From Nocardia anocheti (lineage in GTDB: Bacteria; Actinomycetota; Actinomycetes; Mycobacteriales; Mycobacteriaceae), in NCBI RefSeq assembly GCF_029675105.1, contig NZ_JAQQFV010000004.1, positions 248,001 through 312,000 of the forward strand: DNA of 64,000 bases, written 5' to 3'. Shown here in pieces: positions 55,356 through 62,733 of this stretch. How positions within the stretch are numbered: position 1 is the first letter of the stretch; each line of letters opens with the position of its first letter. Both the position numbers and the translations under genes were made by a program. The notes below the pieces were generated by a model. That model was given only the letters and a program-made list of their open reading frames with translations, made no database searches and was not told the origin of the DNA.

Positions 55356-56618
55356 TCAGATCGGGCGGTCGCGATCAAACGACGCCAACCCAGCAGTATC
55401 GACGGCCGGATACACGTTTCGATAGGTGTCGAGGTACTCGACCACGTGTCTGCGACCGAGATCGGTCAACTGCCAACGATATTCGGCCACATGAGTACCA
55501 CCAGCAGCAACAACTGGAACCGAATCCACGAACCCCCGACTCGGCCTGCTGCCTGACCTGCCGCGATATCCGACACCGAGGTAGAACACCGAGCGCCCAG
55601 CCAGCCGATCCTCGGCGAGACCGTCCGGTTCAGCCGCAGCAACGCGCACCAGGACACCCCACAGCCACTCCGAGAGCAGATGCGGCGCGGGATCGGGCTC
55701 CCGAGGCTCGCCTACACCAGCCCGAGCCGCGGCCCGGCCTTGACGAGTCATCTCGACCATCACCCGCCGAACTGAACCGGCCACTGGATGCTGCACAACA
55801 TCCTCCGACACCACCACCAGACCCCGGCGCTCGAGCGCGTACACCGTCGACCCGACCCCCGAATCGTGCACCCCACGCGACCGCAGCCGCTCTTGCAGCC
55901 GGGTGTAGCCGACACCGGCAGATGACGAATCCAGAGCCAGCGGCAGTTTGCGCCACTCCCGAGGCGGCGGCACTGGCAAGCGCTGCAATCTGCGCATCCA
56001 CATCTCGGTCTCGGTCATCCGATCATCGCGCATGATCTCCGCGAGAAACTGCTGCTGGCGCTCGTTCAACGACTCCCACATTGCTACTGCTGACCGTGAC
56101 GGTGGGCGCGTTGCCGGCGGCGGGCTCGCAGGCGCGGGTTCATCAGGACGCGAGCGCATCCACGCGTCGAGCACCATTCGCACAGGCACGCCGAACGCCC
56201 GCGCGAGCGGTGCAAGCAGTCGGCCGGTCTCATTCACATCCCGCCACCGGCGATCGCGCACTGGCCGACCCCGCTCCAGCTCAGACAGTTTCGATGCCGA
56301 TACCCGGAGATCACGCCCAGCATCCGACCGCAGCAACACTCGCGCCAACTCGGCCAGTGTCAAGCCTGCGGCGTATCGCAGGTCAACCAACGTCCCGCGT
56401 CCTGACCGTTCGCCCAACAGGGCAGCAATCTCGCAATCCAGCGCTGCGGCCAGTTCCGCCAGTCGCGCGGGCGATGGAGAACGCGCACCAGTCTCATACA
56501 AGTAGATCAACCGCTCCGACACCCCACACCGTTGCGCCAAGGCCGAGCGGCTCAAACCCATCGCATCCCGACACGCCCGCAAGCGCGCGGAATTGATACG
56601 ACGAAGAGACGACGCCAC
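55356..56618 (-). CDS. Double-HTH regulator of the pPIWI-RE operon
   Basis: A protein of about 420 residues. Two XRE-type helix-turn-helix domains lie in tandem: LSRSALAQRCGVSERLIYLY (about 21-40) and a second around LTLAELARVL...ASKLSELERG (about 85-113). The second half contains winged-helix-like segments (YTRLQERLRSRGVHDSGVG, and near the end WQLTDLGRRHVVEYL). It is the first gene of the unit, so autoregulation of the defence operon is likely. The GTG at 56618 is chosen; a TTG at 56639 is possible. TTATAT just upstream could be a -10, making the transcript nearly leaderless. Confidence 0.75.
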   Translation of the reverse strand: MASSLRRINSARLRACRDAMGLSRSALAQRCGVSERLIYLYETGARSPSPARLAELAAALDCEIAALLGERSGRGTLVDLRYAAGLTLAELARVLLRSDAGRDLRVSASKLSELERGRPVRDRRWRDVNETGRLLAPLARAFGVPVRMVLDAWMRSRPDEPAPASPPPATRPPSRSAVAMWESLNERQQQFLAEIMRDDRMTETEMWMRRLQRLPVPPPREWRKLPLALDSSSAGVGYTRLQERLRSRGVHDSGVGSTVYALERRGLVVVSEDVVQHPVAGSVRRVMVEMTRQGRAAARAGVGEPREPDPAPHLLSEWLWGVLVRVAAAEPDGLAEDRLAGRSVFYLGVGYRGRSGSRPSRGFVDSVPVVAAGGTHVAEYRWQLTDLGRRHVVEYLDTYRNVYPAVDTAGLASFDRDRPI

Positions 56619-56709
56619 CTGTCCATATAAGGCGAACAATGATTCGACTGCAAGGATGCCCGCCGTGGCCGCCCCCTGCTCAAACCTGCACTAGCTGGTA
56701 GCTCACACT

Positions 56710-56973
56710 ATGCTGGACGGGAGACCGGTTGACGACGGCGATTCGCTCGGAGTTGAGAATTTGGCTGCAATCATCAATTCGGCCATTCGACCGTCCCTGG
56801 TCACTTGCGTTCGCATCGACACCGAGCCCGATACCGTCAGTGTGTCCGGGGCCGGTGTCGAGCGGCAGCTGCTGCTGGCCTGGCCGGTGGTGGGGTTCGC
56901 CGACGGGACTTGGTGTTCGTTTGGTCCCGCTCAGGCGGGGTCAAGGGGGCGTGGGCCGCTGTCGGCACGGTGA
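56710..56973 (+). CDS. Possible small protein antisense to the next gene's 3' end
   Basis: An 87-codon frame (MLDGRPVDDGDSLGVENLAA at the start) with fairly G/C-biased codons. It overlaps the low-complexity tail of the minus-strand gene by 137 bases. Its coding potential seems as good as that of the opposing tail, so either frame could be the real one in the overlap. No family recognised, no strong ribosome-binding site. Confidence 0.3.
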   Translation: MLDGRPVDDGDSLGVENLAAIINSAIRPSLVTCVRIDTEPDTVSVSGAGVERQLLLAWPVVGFADGTWCSFGPAQAGSRGRGPLSAR

Positions 56974-58504
56974 GGGATGCCGGGCCACCTTCGCGACCGG
57001 CGTCGGCGTGGCGATCGACTGTTTCTGAGTGCGTCCCGACCTCCGATCGCGGTGCCTCGACGAACGAGACGGGGATGGCCGTGCCTTCACCGTCCACGAC
57101 GAAGATGGTGTTGCCGTTCACGTCGGTGGCGGGCGTGGCACTCGCGTTCTCGTAAGTATGAGCATCGTCGGCGGTTGGTTCGTTTCGATCGAACTGAGCC
57201 TCGTCGGCGTCGCCATCGAGGATGCCCGGATACTTGCGTGCCAGTAGGGAATCGAACTGGTCATTGATCTCGCCAACCAGCTGGGCGGCGCGTGCTCGAT
57301 CGAATGGGGACTCGGGATCGGCGGCGGTGAGCCATTCCTCGGCTACCGAAAGTCGGGCGTCTTCTTCGCTGCGAGCGTGGGTGTTGCCCGCATCGCGGTT
57401 CTTCGTGGCTTCGCGCATCACCCACGCGGCGTACCCGCTGGGAGCACGGATCTGGCCGCTGTCGAAGTCGATGGTGGCGACCGACTCGATCAGGATCTCC
57501 GGATCGGCGCCCTGCGCGGTGAGCACGGTGTACTGGTCCTCGGCGACGTGCCAGCGTGGGTCATCGAGAATCTGATCGGGCACACGCCCGCGCAGTCGGT
57601 CCGCCAACGGCGTCGGGGTGCGCTGATTCTGCCGATCGCGTTCTTGTTCACCGGACTCGGCGGTCGCCTTGCCCTTGTCGGTTCCGCGCCCGGAGGCAGT
57701 GCGAGATTGCGAGCGCCAGCGTCGGACTACTTCGTCTTCGAGACTGCGGCGGCCGTCACGGGTGTCGCAGTTCGTGTATTCGGTCTCCCAGTTGTGGCCC
57801 CATTCGGGGTCGTGCTGCTTGAGCCATTTCCGTGCCACTCCCACGAGTGAATCTGTCCTGCCGCCGGTGGCGTCGACCCATTTGCGGATGATCTCGTTTT
57901 CGTCGAGGCGTCGCCCGTCGATGGTGTCGGCAGCGGCGTAGCTCTGCTCCCACCAGCGGTACCAGTCCGTTTCGTGTTCCTTGGCCCACATGCGCGCCTG
58001 TGCCAGCTCGACGTCTCGCAGGGTCTGGTGTCGAGCCCGGGAGGTGGCGTGTAGTTCGTCGGCGTTGCGCCGCAGATCGTCGACCGCTTCGGCGGAGCCG
58101 TTGTTTCGCAGCCAGTCGACGACTCGGTTAGCGAGTTCTTCGGAGCCGAACACGGCCTCGGCGTGGTTGTCCATCCATCCGGCCTGGACTCCGAACCGCC
58201 CGTGCGAGAGCGGGGCTACCCGGATGGTCATTCCGGTATCGGGGTGGCGTTCGGCGCGAATGCGCCCGTCCTTCTCTGCGGCATTCCATTCGTCGGCATC
58301 GGTGGGGCTGAACTTGGTGACCGCGTGGCGATCGAGGACCGCGTTCTTGCGGGCGACGTTCTCGGCGTCGTCCCACGCGGAGCGACCACGCTGCTCGCGC
58401 AGTTGGCGGAGTACGCCGGACAGGCTGCGTACTGCCAAGGCGATACGCATGGTGTCCTCGCGGGGGATGCCCATCACGGGCGGTTCAATGATCGGCTCGT
58501 TCAT
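56837..58504 (-). CDS. Relaxase-operon protein with tandem repeats
   Basis: A 555-residue soluble protein. A folded N-terminal region (about 20-150) precedes two repeats: KEHETDWYRWWEQSYAAADT with GRRLDENEIIRKWV, and KQHDPEWGHNWETEYTNCDT with GRRSLEDEVVRRWR. Further on, ADRLRGRVPDQILDDPRWHV and a helical section lead to an acidic C-terminal tail rich in Pro/Ala/Arg. It starts at ATG overlapping the relaxase stop, so it probably works with the relaxosome. The last 45 residues are low complexity and may be non-native if a frameshift is present. Confidence 0.7.
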   Translation of the reverse strand: MNEPIIEPPVMGIPREDTMRIALAVRSLSGVLRQLREQRGRSAWDDAENVARKNAVLDRHAVTKFSPTDADEWNAAEKDGRIRAERHPDTGMTIRVAPLSHGRFGVQAGWMDNHAEAVFGSEELANRVVDWLRNNGSAEAVDDLRRNADELHATSRARHQTLRDVELAQARMWAKEHETDWYRWWEQSYAAADTIDGRRLDENEIIRKWVDATGGRTDSLVGVARKWLKQHDPEWGHNWETEYTNCDTRDGRRSLEDEVVRRWRSQSRTASGRGTDKGKATAESGEQERDRQNQRTPTPLADRLRGRVPDQILDDPRWHVAEDQYTVLTAQGADPEILIESVATIDFDSGQIRAPSGYAAWVMREATKNRDAGNTHARSEEDARLSVAEEWLTAADPESPFDRARAAQLVGEINDQFDSLLARKYPGILDGDADEAQFDRNEPTADDAHTYENASATPATDVNGNTIFVVDGEGTAIPVSFVEAPRSEVGTHSETVDRHADAGREGGPASLTVPTAAHAPLTPPERDQTNTKSRRRTPPPARPAAAAARHRPRTH

Positions 58505-60117
58505 CGTCGGTGTTCTTTCCTGGTTGGGTGGTGCGGTGATTCACGGAACCCGTGTACTGCGGGTTGTTCGGGGCGGACGCCTGGTCGAGCAGCGGGGCCA
58601 CGCTGCGGCGCGGTGGAGGTGTGCGTGTTCGCTGGCACCCACTGCGGTGGGAGTTGGTCGGGGACGGTGCCGGTGGCTTCACCGTGGGCGCGGACGAGGT
58701 GTGCGGCTTCGCGGGCACTGCGGGCGGCGGTGATGCGCCGGTGTTGTTGATGCCATGCAGCGATCTCGAGGAGCAGGTCGGCGACTGCGAGGCCGAGCTG
58801 CACGCTCGGGTCTCGTTGCAGACCACGCCCGGTCAGCATCCGAACCGCAGCGAGATCGCGTGAGATCGCACGTAGTTCGGCGGCGAGCCGCCCGGCGGGG
58901 ACCGCGGTCAAACCGTGCCGTGTGCGCGCCGCGCGGTCGAAGGTCCACGTCGCCTGTGAGAGAGGGCCCTGGCGCGCGGCACCATCGGCGATGGAGGCCC
59001 AACTGCCGATGACGTCGTGCAACTCGCGGGCCACCGTCGCGATATCGGATCGCTCGCCGCGCACGGCAGTGGTGACCGCCCGCACGCGGTCGGCGCTGTC
59101 GGCCAGCACCATGTGCGCCTCGCGGACTATCTCGTCGTTGGTCCCAGTGCGTGCGGCGCCGGAGGTGGCATGCGTTGTCCAGCGGGCGGTGACTCGTGGC
59201 CAGGACATGTCGGCACCGAGATGTCGGCTGGGTGCGAAGTAGATGGGTGCGCCGGTCTTAGCCGACACGTCGCCGGGAGCCGCGACTGCCCATCCTGTGA
59301 TCTGCCCGGTGCCGTCGTACTTGAGGTCGACGAGCACGCCCGCGCCGCGGAGCCGGGCGAGGAACTCGTCGGTGGTGGTCGCGATAGCGGCCGACTCGGT
59401 GATCAACTGACGTAACTGGGTCCGCGCTGCGGCACCAGGTGTCGCGCGCAGCATGCCCTCGTCGCCGGCGGCCTGACGACGCTGGGCCTTCTCCTGTTCG
59501 CCGCGCGTCGGGGTCGGTACCGCCATCGGATCGTCGATGGCGGTCAGCCGCAACCCAAGCGCTTCTTCCCAGCGACGGGCGACTCGGCGCACGGCTTTCC
59601 AGTCGTTGTCGGGATAGAACCGTTTGCCGGTATCGGCTCTGACCATCACGGCCGCGATATGGATGTGGTCGTTGCCGTCGACGGATTTGCCGTGGTGCAC
59701 CGCGATCCACCGGCACGCCCCGGCGTCGCCCGCTTTCGCGATGCCGGTCTCGTGCAGCATGTCCTCGGCGATGCGGCGCCAGGTCTGTTGGTCGAGTTCG
59801 CCGTCCTCGGCACCGATGGCAACGGGCAGGTGCCAGATGTAGCCGTGCTTGGTGTAGCCCGGCTGGCCGGGCTCGGGCTGTTGAGTGGGCAGCCCGATCG
59901 CCTCCGAGAGCGCGGTGACCTGCCCGGCGAGCTTGCCGATCTCACCTGGCGCGAAGTCGCAGTCGCCGGGCCCGACCCACAGCGGTTGTAGGGCGTCGGG
60001 GTCGGACTGCCACGCCGCGATCACCCGGGGGTTGGTGTGCTCGTTGTAGGTGCCCGGCGAGAACAGATACCGGACGAGCCGCCGCCCGTCCCATCCCCGG
60101 ATCGCTTTGCCGATCAC
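58501..60117 (-). CDS. Relaxase (MobA/VirD2-type mobilisation nuclease)
   Basis: A 538-residue relaxase. The N-terminal nuclease domain contains HHGKSVDGNDHIHIAAVMV (about 135-153), the histidine-rich metal site (motif III) of the MOBP/MOBQ-type PF03432 family. The nicking tyrosine may be in RYLFSPGTYNEHTN near the N-terminus. The C-terminal half is helical. It should nick oriT, stay attached to the 5' end and be passed to the coupling protein. GTG at 60117 overlaps the MobC stop; the frame continues to 60762, but that part is out of frame with mobC and carries oriT-like repeats. Confidence 0.85.
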   Translation of the reverse strand: MIGKAIRGWDGRRLVRYLFSPGTYNEHTNPRVIAAWQSDPDALQPLWVGPGDCDFAPGEIGKLAGQVTALSEAIGLPTQQPEPGQPGYTKHGYIWHLPVAIGAEDGELDQQTWRRIAEDMLHETGIAKAGDAGACRWIAVHHGKSVDGNDHIHIAAVMVRADTGKRFYPDNDWKAVRRVARRWEEALGLRLTAIDDPMAVPTPTRGEQEKAQRRQAAGDEGMLRATPGAAARTQLRQLITESAAIATTTDEFLARLRGAGVLVDLKYDGTGQITGWAVAAPGDVSAKTGAPIYFAPSRHLGADMSWPRVTARWTTHATSGAARTGTNDEIVREAHMVLADSADRVRAVTTAVRGERSDIATVARELHDVIGSWASIADGAARQGPLSQATWTFDRAARTRHGLTAVPAGRLAAELRAISRDLAAVRMLTGRGLQRDPSVQLGLAVADLLLEIAAWHQQHRRITAARSAREAAHLVRAHGEATGTVPDQLPPQWVPANTHTSTAPQRGPAARPGVRPEQPAVHGFRESPHHPTRKEHRR

Positions 60118-60533
60118 ACCGCACCGTGCCGAAGTTGTTCGACCAACCAAACATCGATTCGGCTGTTGATCTTGCGGGTGTAGGTCAGCACGGCGTCGGC
60201 GTTGTGGCCGAGTTCGCCGGTGGAGTTCGCGTGGCGGGCGACATCGTTCACGTTGCCCGCGACGTTTCCGAGCAGTCGGCGTAGCTCGCGCACCTCGGCG
60301 ATGAGGATCTCCACTTGGCCGCTGGTGCGAACTGTCGCTCCGTTGCGCTGCGATGCGAACGCCCGCGCCGCACCGACGGCGGCCTTGGCGATGAACGCGC
60401 CGGGCCGCAGTCCGACCGTGGCCGCCGCCGCGGTCACCAGCGCCCATTCGGCCGGCGCGTACGTCGACCGCCGACTGATCGACCGCGGCTTCGCCGCGTG
60501 GGGCCGATGGCCCTGCCCACTCTTCGGAGGCAC
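60114..60533 (-). CDS. mobC: MobC-like relaxosome accessory protein
   Basis: A 139-residue protein with a basic N-terminus and a ribbon-helix-helix-like region (RRSTYAPAEWALVTAAAATV, then GLRPGAFIAKAAVG). The C-terminal helix contains EILIAEVRELRRLLGNVAGN followed by VNDVARHAN, the typical MobC signature (RELxRxGNNxNQ-like). MobC proteins bind and distort oriT so that the relaxase can nick. The GTG start follows GAAGGGACGGGAA. It is the first gene of the mobilisation operon and lies beside the candidate oriT. Confidence 0.85.
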   Translation of the reverse strand: MPPKSGQGHRPHAAKPRSISRRSTYAPAEWALVTAAAATVGLRPGAFIAKAAVGAARAFASQRNGATVRTSGQVEILIAEVRELRRLLGNVAGNVNDVARHANSTGELGHNADAVLTYTRKINSRIDVWLVEQLRHGAV

Positions 60534-60575
60534 TTCCCGTCCCTTCGTCTACCGAGCGCCCAGCGGCGCTCTCCG

Positions 60576-60733
60576 GTCCGGCAGCCCCCTGCCGGACACA
60601 CCGATGTCTCCATCCCGCAGGGCTGGAGACATCGGAGCCTCTAGATGCTCTAGAGCCTTTCGATACATTCGAACCACTTCGAGTGTGTCTTGCGCCCACC
60701 CCTGGGCGCAACCCAAAAGTGGCCACTTTTGGG
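60576..60733. other. Candidate oriT: cluster of five inverted repeats
   Basis: Within 158 bases upstream of mobC: GTCCGGCAG/CTGCCGGAC (60576-60597, 4-base loop); CCGATGTCTCCA/TGGAGACATCGG (60601-60635, 11-base loop); CTCTAGA/TCTAGAG (60639-60655); TTGCGCCCA/TGGGCGCAA (60690-60711, 4-base loop); and a perfect 22-bp palindrome with half-site CCCAAAAGTGG (60712-60733). Relaxases act at hairpin-flanked sites next to their own genes, so this is the best oriT candidate in the window. No nic site can be assigned. Confidence 0.6.
60656..60673. promoter_or_regulatory. CTTTCGATACA element, copy F, inside the oriT candidate
   Basis: CCTTTCGATACATTCGAA, embedded between inverted repeats. TTCGA-tacat-TCGAA is itself an inverted repeat. 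TAGAT occurs 15 bases upstream, as in the other copies but further away. Confidence 0.55.
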
Positions 60734-60977
60734 ATATCTTGCTCACCCGAATTACTGGTCACGCCCCCCGCGCCTCACGATGGGCACCACAGCGAACGCA
60801 CCGACGCTCGCGCACGGAAGCAGTGCGTGATAGGACCGTCCGCCGGAGCGCCCCGGCCAGGTCAACCCACGCCGCCCGGTTGCGACGGCATACCGGCCCC
60901 CGACCGAACAGGCGGCGAGACCGGCTGTCGGTGTGCACCGTGCGGCCACTGAGCGCCTGTAGACGGCCAGGGTTTCC

Positions 60978-61000
60978 TTTCGATACTTTCGATACACTAG
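60978..61000 (+). promoter_or_regulatory. CTTTCGATACA element, copy G (direct repeat)
   Basis: TTTCGATAC twice in tandem, followed by ACTAG. It lies 46 bases before the 61046 gene; TACACT could be its -10. The rest of 60734-60977 shows no supported gene. Confidence 0.6.
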
Positions 61001-61045
61001 GGTTTATCGGTCCATTAGGGACCATCCAGCAAGGAGGCACCGCCC

Positions 61046-61576
61046 ATGGTGAAGAAGACGGCGACCCACGCCTTGGCCGCGTATCGACGCGTGGTCATCG
61101 ACGACGACATGGAGACACGCATCGGCGAACTCGCGGTGAAGGTCGGTGAATGGCAGCGCGCCTCCGAGAACCGCGAGACCGAGATCGCACGGCTGATCGC
61201 CGCCGAGGAGTCCGCCGAAGCTGCCGTGGCAGCCGCCTACGCGGCGGCTACGAACGCCGGCGCCGAACCCGACGCCCTCGAGCGGATCGGCCTCAAGCCC
61301 ACCGCCGCGATCCGCGCTGTGGCCAGACGAGCGAAGAACAGACCTCAGCCCCGCCCATCTCAGACAGCAACCACCGCCGCCAAGGCGCCCCTAACTCCGC
61401 CATCGACAGAGAAGGTCGACGCCAGGACCGCCTCGCCGGAGGTTTCAGCCATACCTCCCGCCACACCGCAATCCGATCCGGCTCCCAGCGGTTCCGGGGG
61501 TCGATCCGCGGAAACCAAGCCGACGCGGACCGCTGCCGACACGAAGACACCGTCCGATACCCGGACACGGAACTGA
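61046..61576 (+). CDS. Hypothetical basic/disordered protein
   Basis: A 176-residue protein behind AAGGAGGCACC. The N-terminal 90 residues are helical, with a predicted coiled coil (METRIGELAVKVGEWQRASE then ENRETEIARLIAAEESAEAA). The rest is a basic, Ala/Pro/Thr-rich disordered tail. Short coiled-coil proteins with basic tails close to oriT can be DNA-binding accessory factors; no family is recognised. A large hairpin follows its stop. Confidence 0.6.
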   Translation: MVKKTATHALAAYRRVVIDDDMETRIGELAVKVGEWQRASENRETEIARLIAAEESAEAAVAAAYAAATNAGAEPDALERIGLKPTAAIRAVARRAKNRPQPRPSQTATTAAKAPLTPPSTEKVDARTASPEVSAIPPATPQSDPAPSGSGGRSAETKPTRTAADTKTPSDTRTRN

Positions 61577-61628
61577 CGAATGCGCCGTACCGGCACCAGC
61601 GCCCAGACCGTCCGGTACGGCGCATTCG
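61577..61628. terminator. 17-bp perfect hairpin between genes
   Basis: CGAATGCGCCGTACCGG (61577-61593) and CCGGTACGGCGCATTCG (61612-61628) with an 18-base loop. It begins one base after a stop codon and ends 37 bases before the next ATG, so it is a terminator or an intercistronic stabiliser. Confidence 0.75.
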
Positions 61629-61664
61629 AGCGCTCGACACCCACCGAGAAGGAAAAACCTCATC

Positions 61665-62201
61665 ATGGCGCGCATCACCTACGTCCACTTCACCGACAAC
61701 GGGACCAAGCCGTTCGGGATGTTCTACAGCGAGCAGGCCGATGAGTTCGAAGGGGTCGCACCGCTCATGGATGGCCGAACCCAGCCTGGGTGTCTGTATC
61801 GCACCGACACCGTCGGCTGGATTCTGAACCGCGTTCTGACCGACGAAGGCGGCGCGGACCACAGCGTCTACGAAACCGCCTCCGAGGGCTCCGCCCGCCA
61901 GTCGCTCGCCGACAACGACTTCCACGACGAAGCGATGCGCTGGTTCGACCCCTCACAAGGGGACGAACCCAGGCGTTTCCCCGATGAGAAGGCCCGTCTC
62001 CCCCGCCCCACTCCGAACTGGCGCTCTACCGAGCGCGGCGGCATCGGGCCGCTCTCAATCGCCGGTATGCGGTATCAAACGACTGCGCGCTGCCCGCGAT
62101 CGGCGCGATTGCGACTGACTCTCCGGCCAGGCCAGAAGGAATCAGATCCACGTCCGTTCAGCCCGACCGCCTCGGCTTGCATTCGCCAACATATCGGGTA
62201 A
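61665..62201 (+). CDS. Hypothetical protein
   Basis: A 178-residue protein. MARITYVHFTDNGTKPFGMF is followed by GCLYRTDTVGWILNRVLTDE and SVYETASEGSARQSLADNDF. The last 60 residues are basic and low complexity and are probably less constrained. GAGAAGGAAA precedes the ATG. No family is recognised. Its 3' end contains the promoter for the next gene. Confidence 0.6.
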   Translation: MARITYVHFTDNGTKPFGMFYSEQADEFEGVAPLMDGRTQPGCLYRTDTVGWILNRVLTDEGGADHSVYETASEGSARQSLADNDFHDEAMRWFDPSQGDEPRRFPDEKARLPRPTPNWRSTERGGIGPLSIAGMRYQTTARCPRSARLRLTLRPGQKESDPRPFSPTASACIRQHIG

Positions 62202-62204
62202 TAT
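62177..62204 (+). promoter_or_regulatory. AT-rich promoter of the small-gene group
   Basis: TTGCAT (62177-62182) and TAATAT (62199-62204), 16 bases apart, in the most AT-rich patch of this region (TAATATATTACATAGAAT). It overlaps the end of the upstream gene and lies 72 bases before the ATG at 62277. Confidence 0.6.
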
Positions 62205-62226
62205 ATTACATAGAATGATTCGGGTT

Positions 62227-62258
62227 CGGACACCCCGACTTCTTCGATCCCACTCGCA
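62227..62258 (+). repeat. Repeated leader, copy 1
   Basis: CGGACACCCCG then, 23 bases from its start, CCACTCGCA. It stands in front of the gene at 62277. The same two blocks at the same spacing precede the gene at 63486, and a diverged copy precedes 62734. Confidence 0.6.
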
Positions 62259-62276
62259 GCAAGAAAGGCACTCCCG

Positions 62277-62477
62277 ATGTACCCACCCCTGGCAGTAGTC
62301 GCGAATCACGACCGCTTCTACGTGAACTTTTCCAGCATCCCGCCCGGCCAGAGCCGGTGGCAGATCGAGGAAATCGACTTCACTTCCGAGGACGCAGCAC
62401 GCGCCTGGGCGGCAGAGGAGGTCAGCTCCTCGGCACAGGTTTCCGGTTCCGCGTGGGACTTCCGCGCCGAACTCTGA
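62277..62477 (+). CDS. Small protein interrupted by an in-frame TGA
   Basis: A 66-residue protein (MYPPLAVVANHDRFYVNFSS at the start, then FTSEDAARAWAAEEVSSSAQ) behind AAGAAAGGCA. The stop is TGA, yet the same frame continues for 57 more codons with strong third-position bias up to a second TGA at 62649-62651. Either a nonsense mutation has cut a protein of about 124 residues, or the stop is read through, or the second part is expressed from its own start. No family recognised. Confidence 0.65.
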   Translation: MYPPLAVVANHDRFYVNFSSIPPGQSRWQIEEIDFTSEDAARAWAAEEVSSSAQVSGSAWDFRAEL

Positions 62478-62651
62478 CTGATCCCGGCGGGTGTTCGCCT
62501 CGACAAAGCCGACGAAACAGAGCGCGTGCAGGCCCTCGCGCACACGACCTGGGACCACCTCGCCAAGGTCGTGGTGTGGACCGATGGCGTCCCCGACGAC
62601 TGGGAGGACGACGACAACGACGACGCGGACGAGCCCGAGACCGTCCGCTGA
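62478..62651 (+). other. In-frame coding extension past the TGA
   Basis: 57 codons continuing the frame of the preceding gene: LIPAGVRLDKADETERVQAL, then TTWDHLAKVVVWTDGVPDDW, ending in an Asp-rich stretch. No ATG; the first CTG and an internal GTG are the only alternative starts, and no ribosome-binding site is evident. It is likely part of the upstream gene. A C-terminal acidic tail is typical of small DNA-mimic or chaperone-like proteins, but that is speculation. Confidence 0.5.
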
Positions 62652-62684
62652 CCCTCGCGCACCACATCACGCCGGGACGGAAAC

Positions 62685-62723
62685 CGGACACTTCCGACCC
62701 GGCGTTCTTCCACTCGCACTCCT
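62685..62723 (+). repeat. Repeated leader, copy 2 (diverged)
   Basis: CGGACACTTCCG followed after 25 bases by CCACTCGCACTCCT, ending 10 bases before the ATG at 62734. The last 14 bases are identical to copy 3. Confidence 0.6.
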
Positions 62724-62733
62724 GGAGGGCTCT

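Noticed and set aside
60118..60762. An upstream extension of the relaxase frame
   Set aside because: It overlaps mobC in another frame and the hairpin region. GTG at 60117 overlaps the mobC stop and begins the relaxase domain.
60683..60952. An 89-codon plus-strand frame in the oriT candidate
   Set aside because: Cys/Pro/Arg-rich product with no ribosome-binding site; it lies across inverted repeats.
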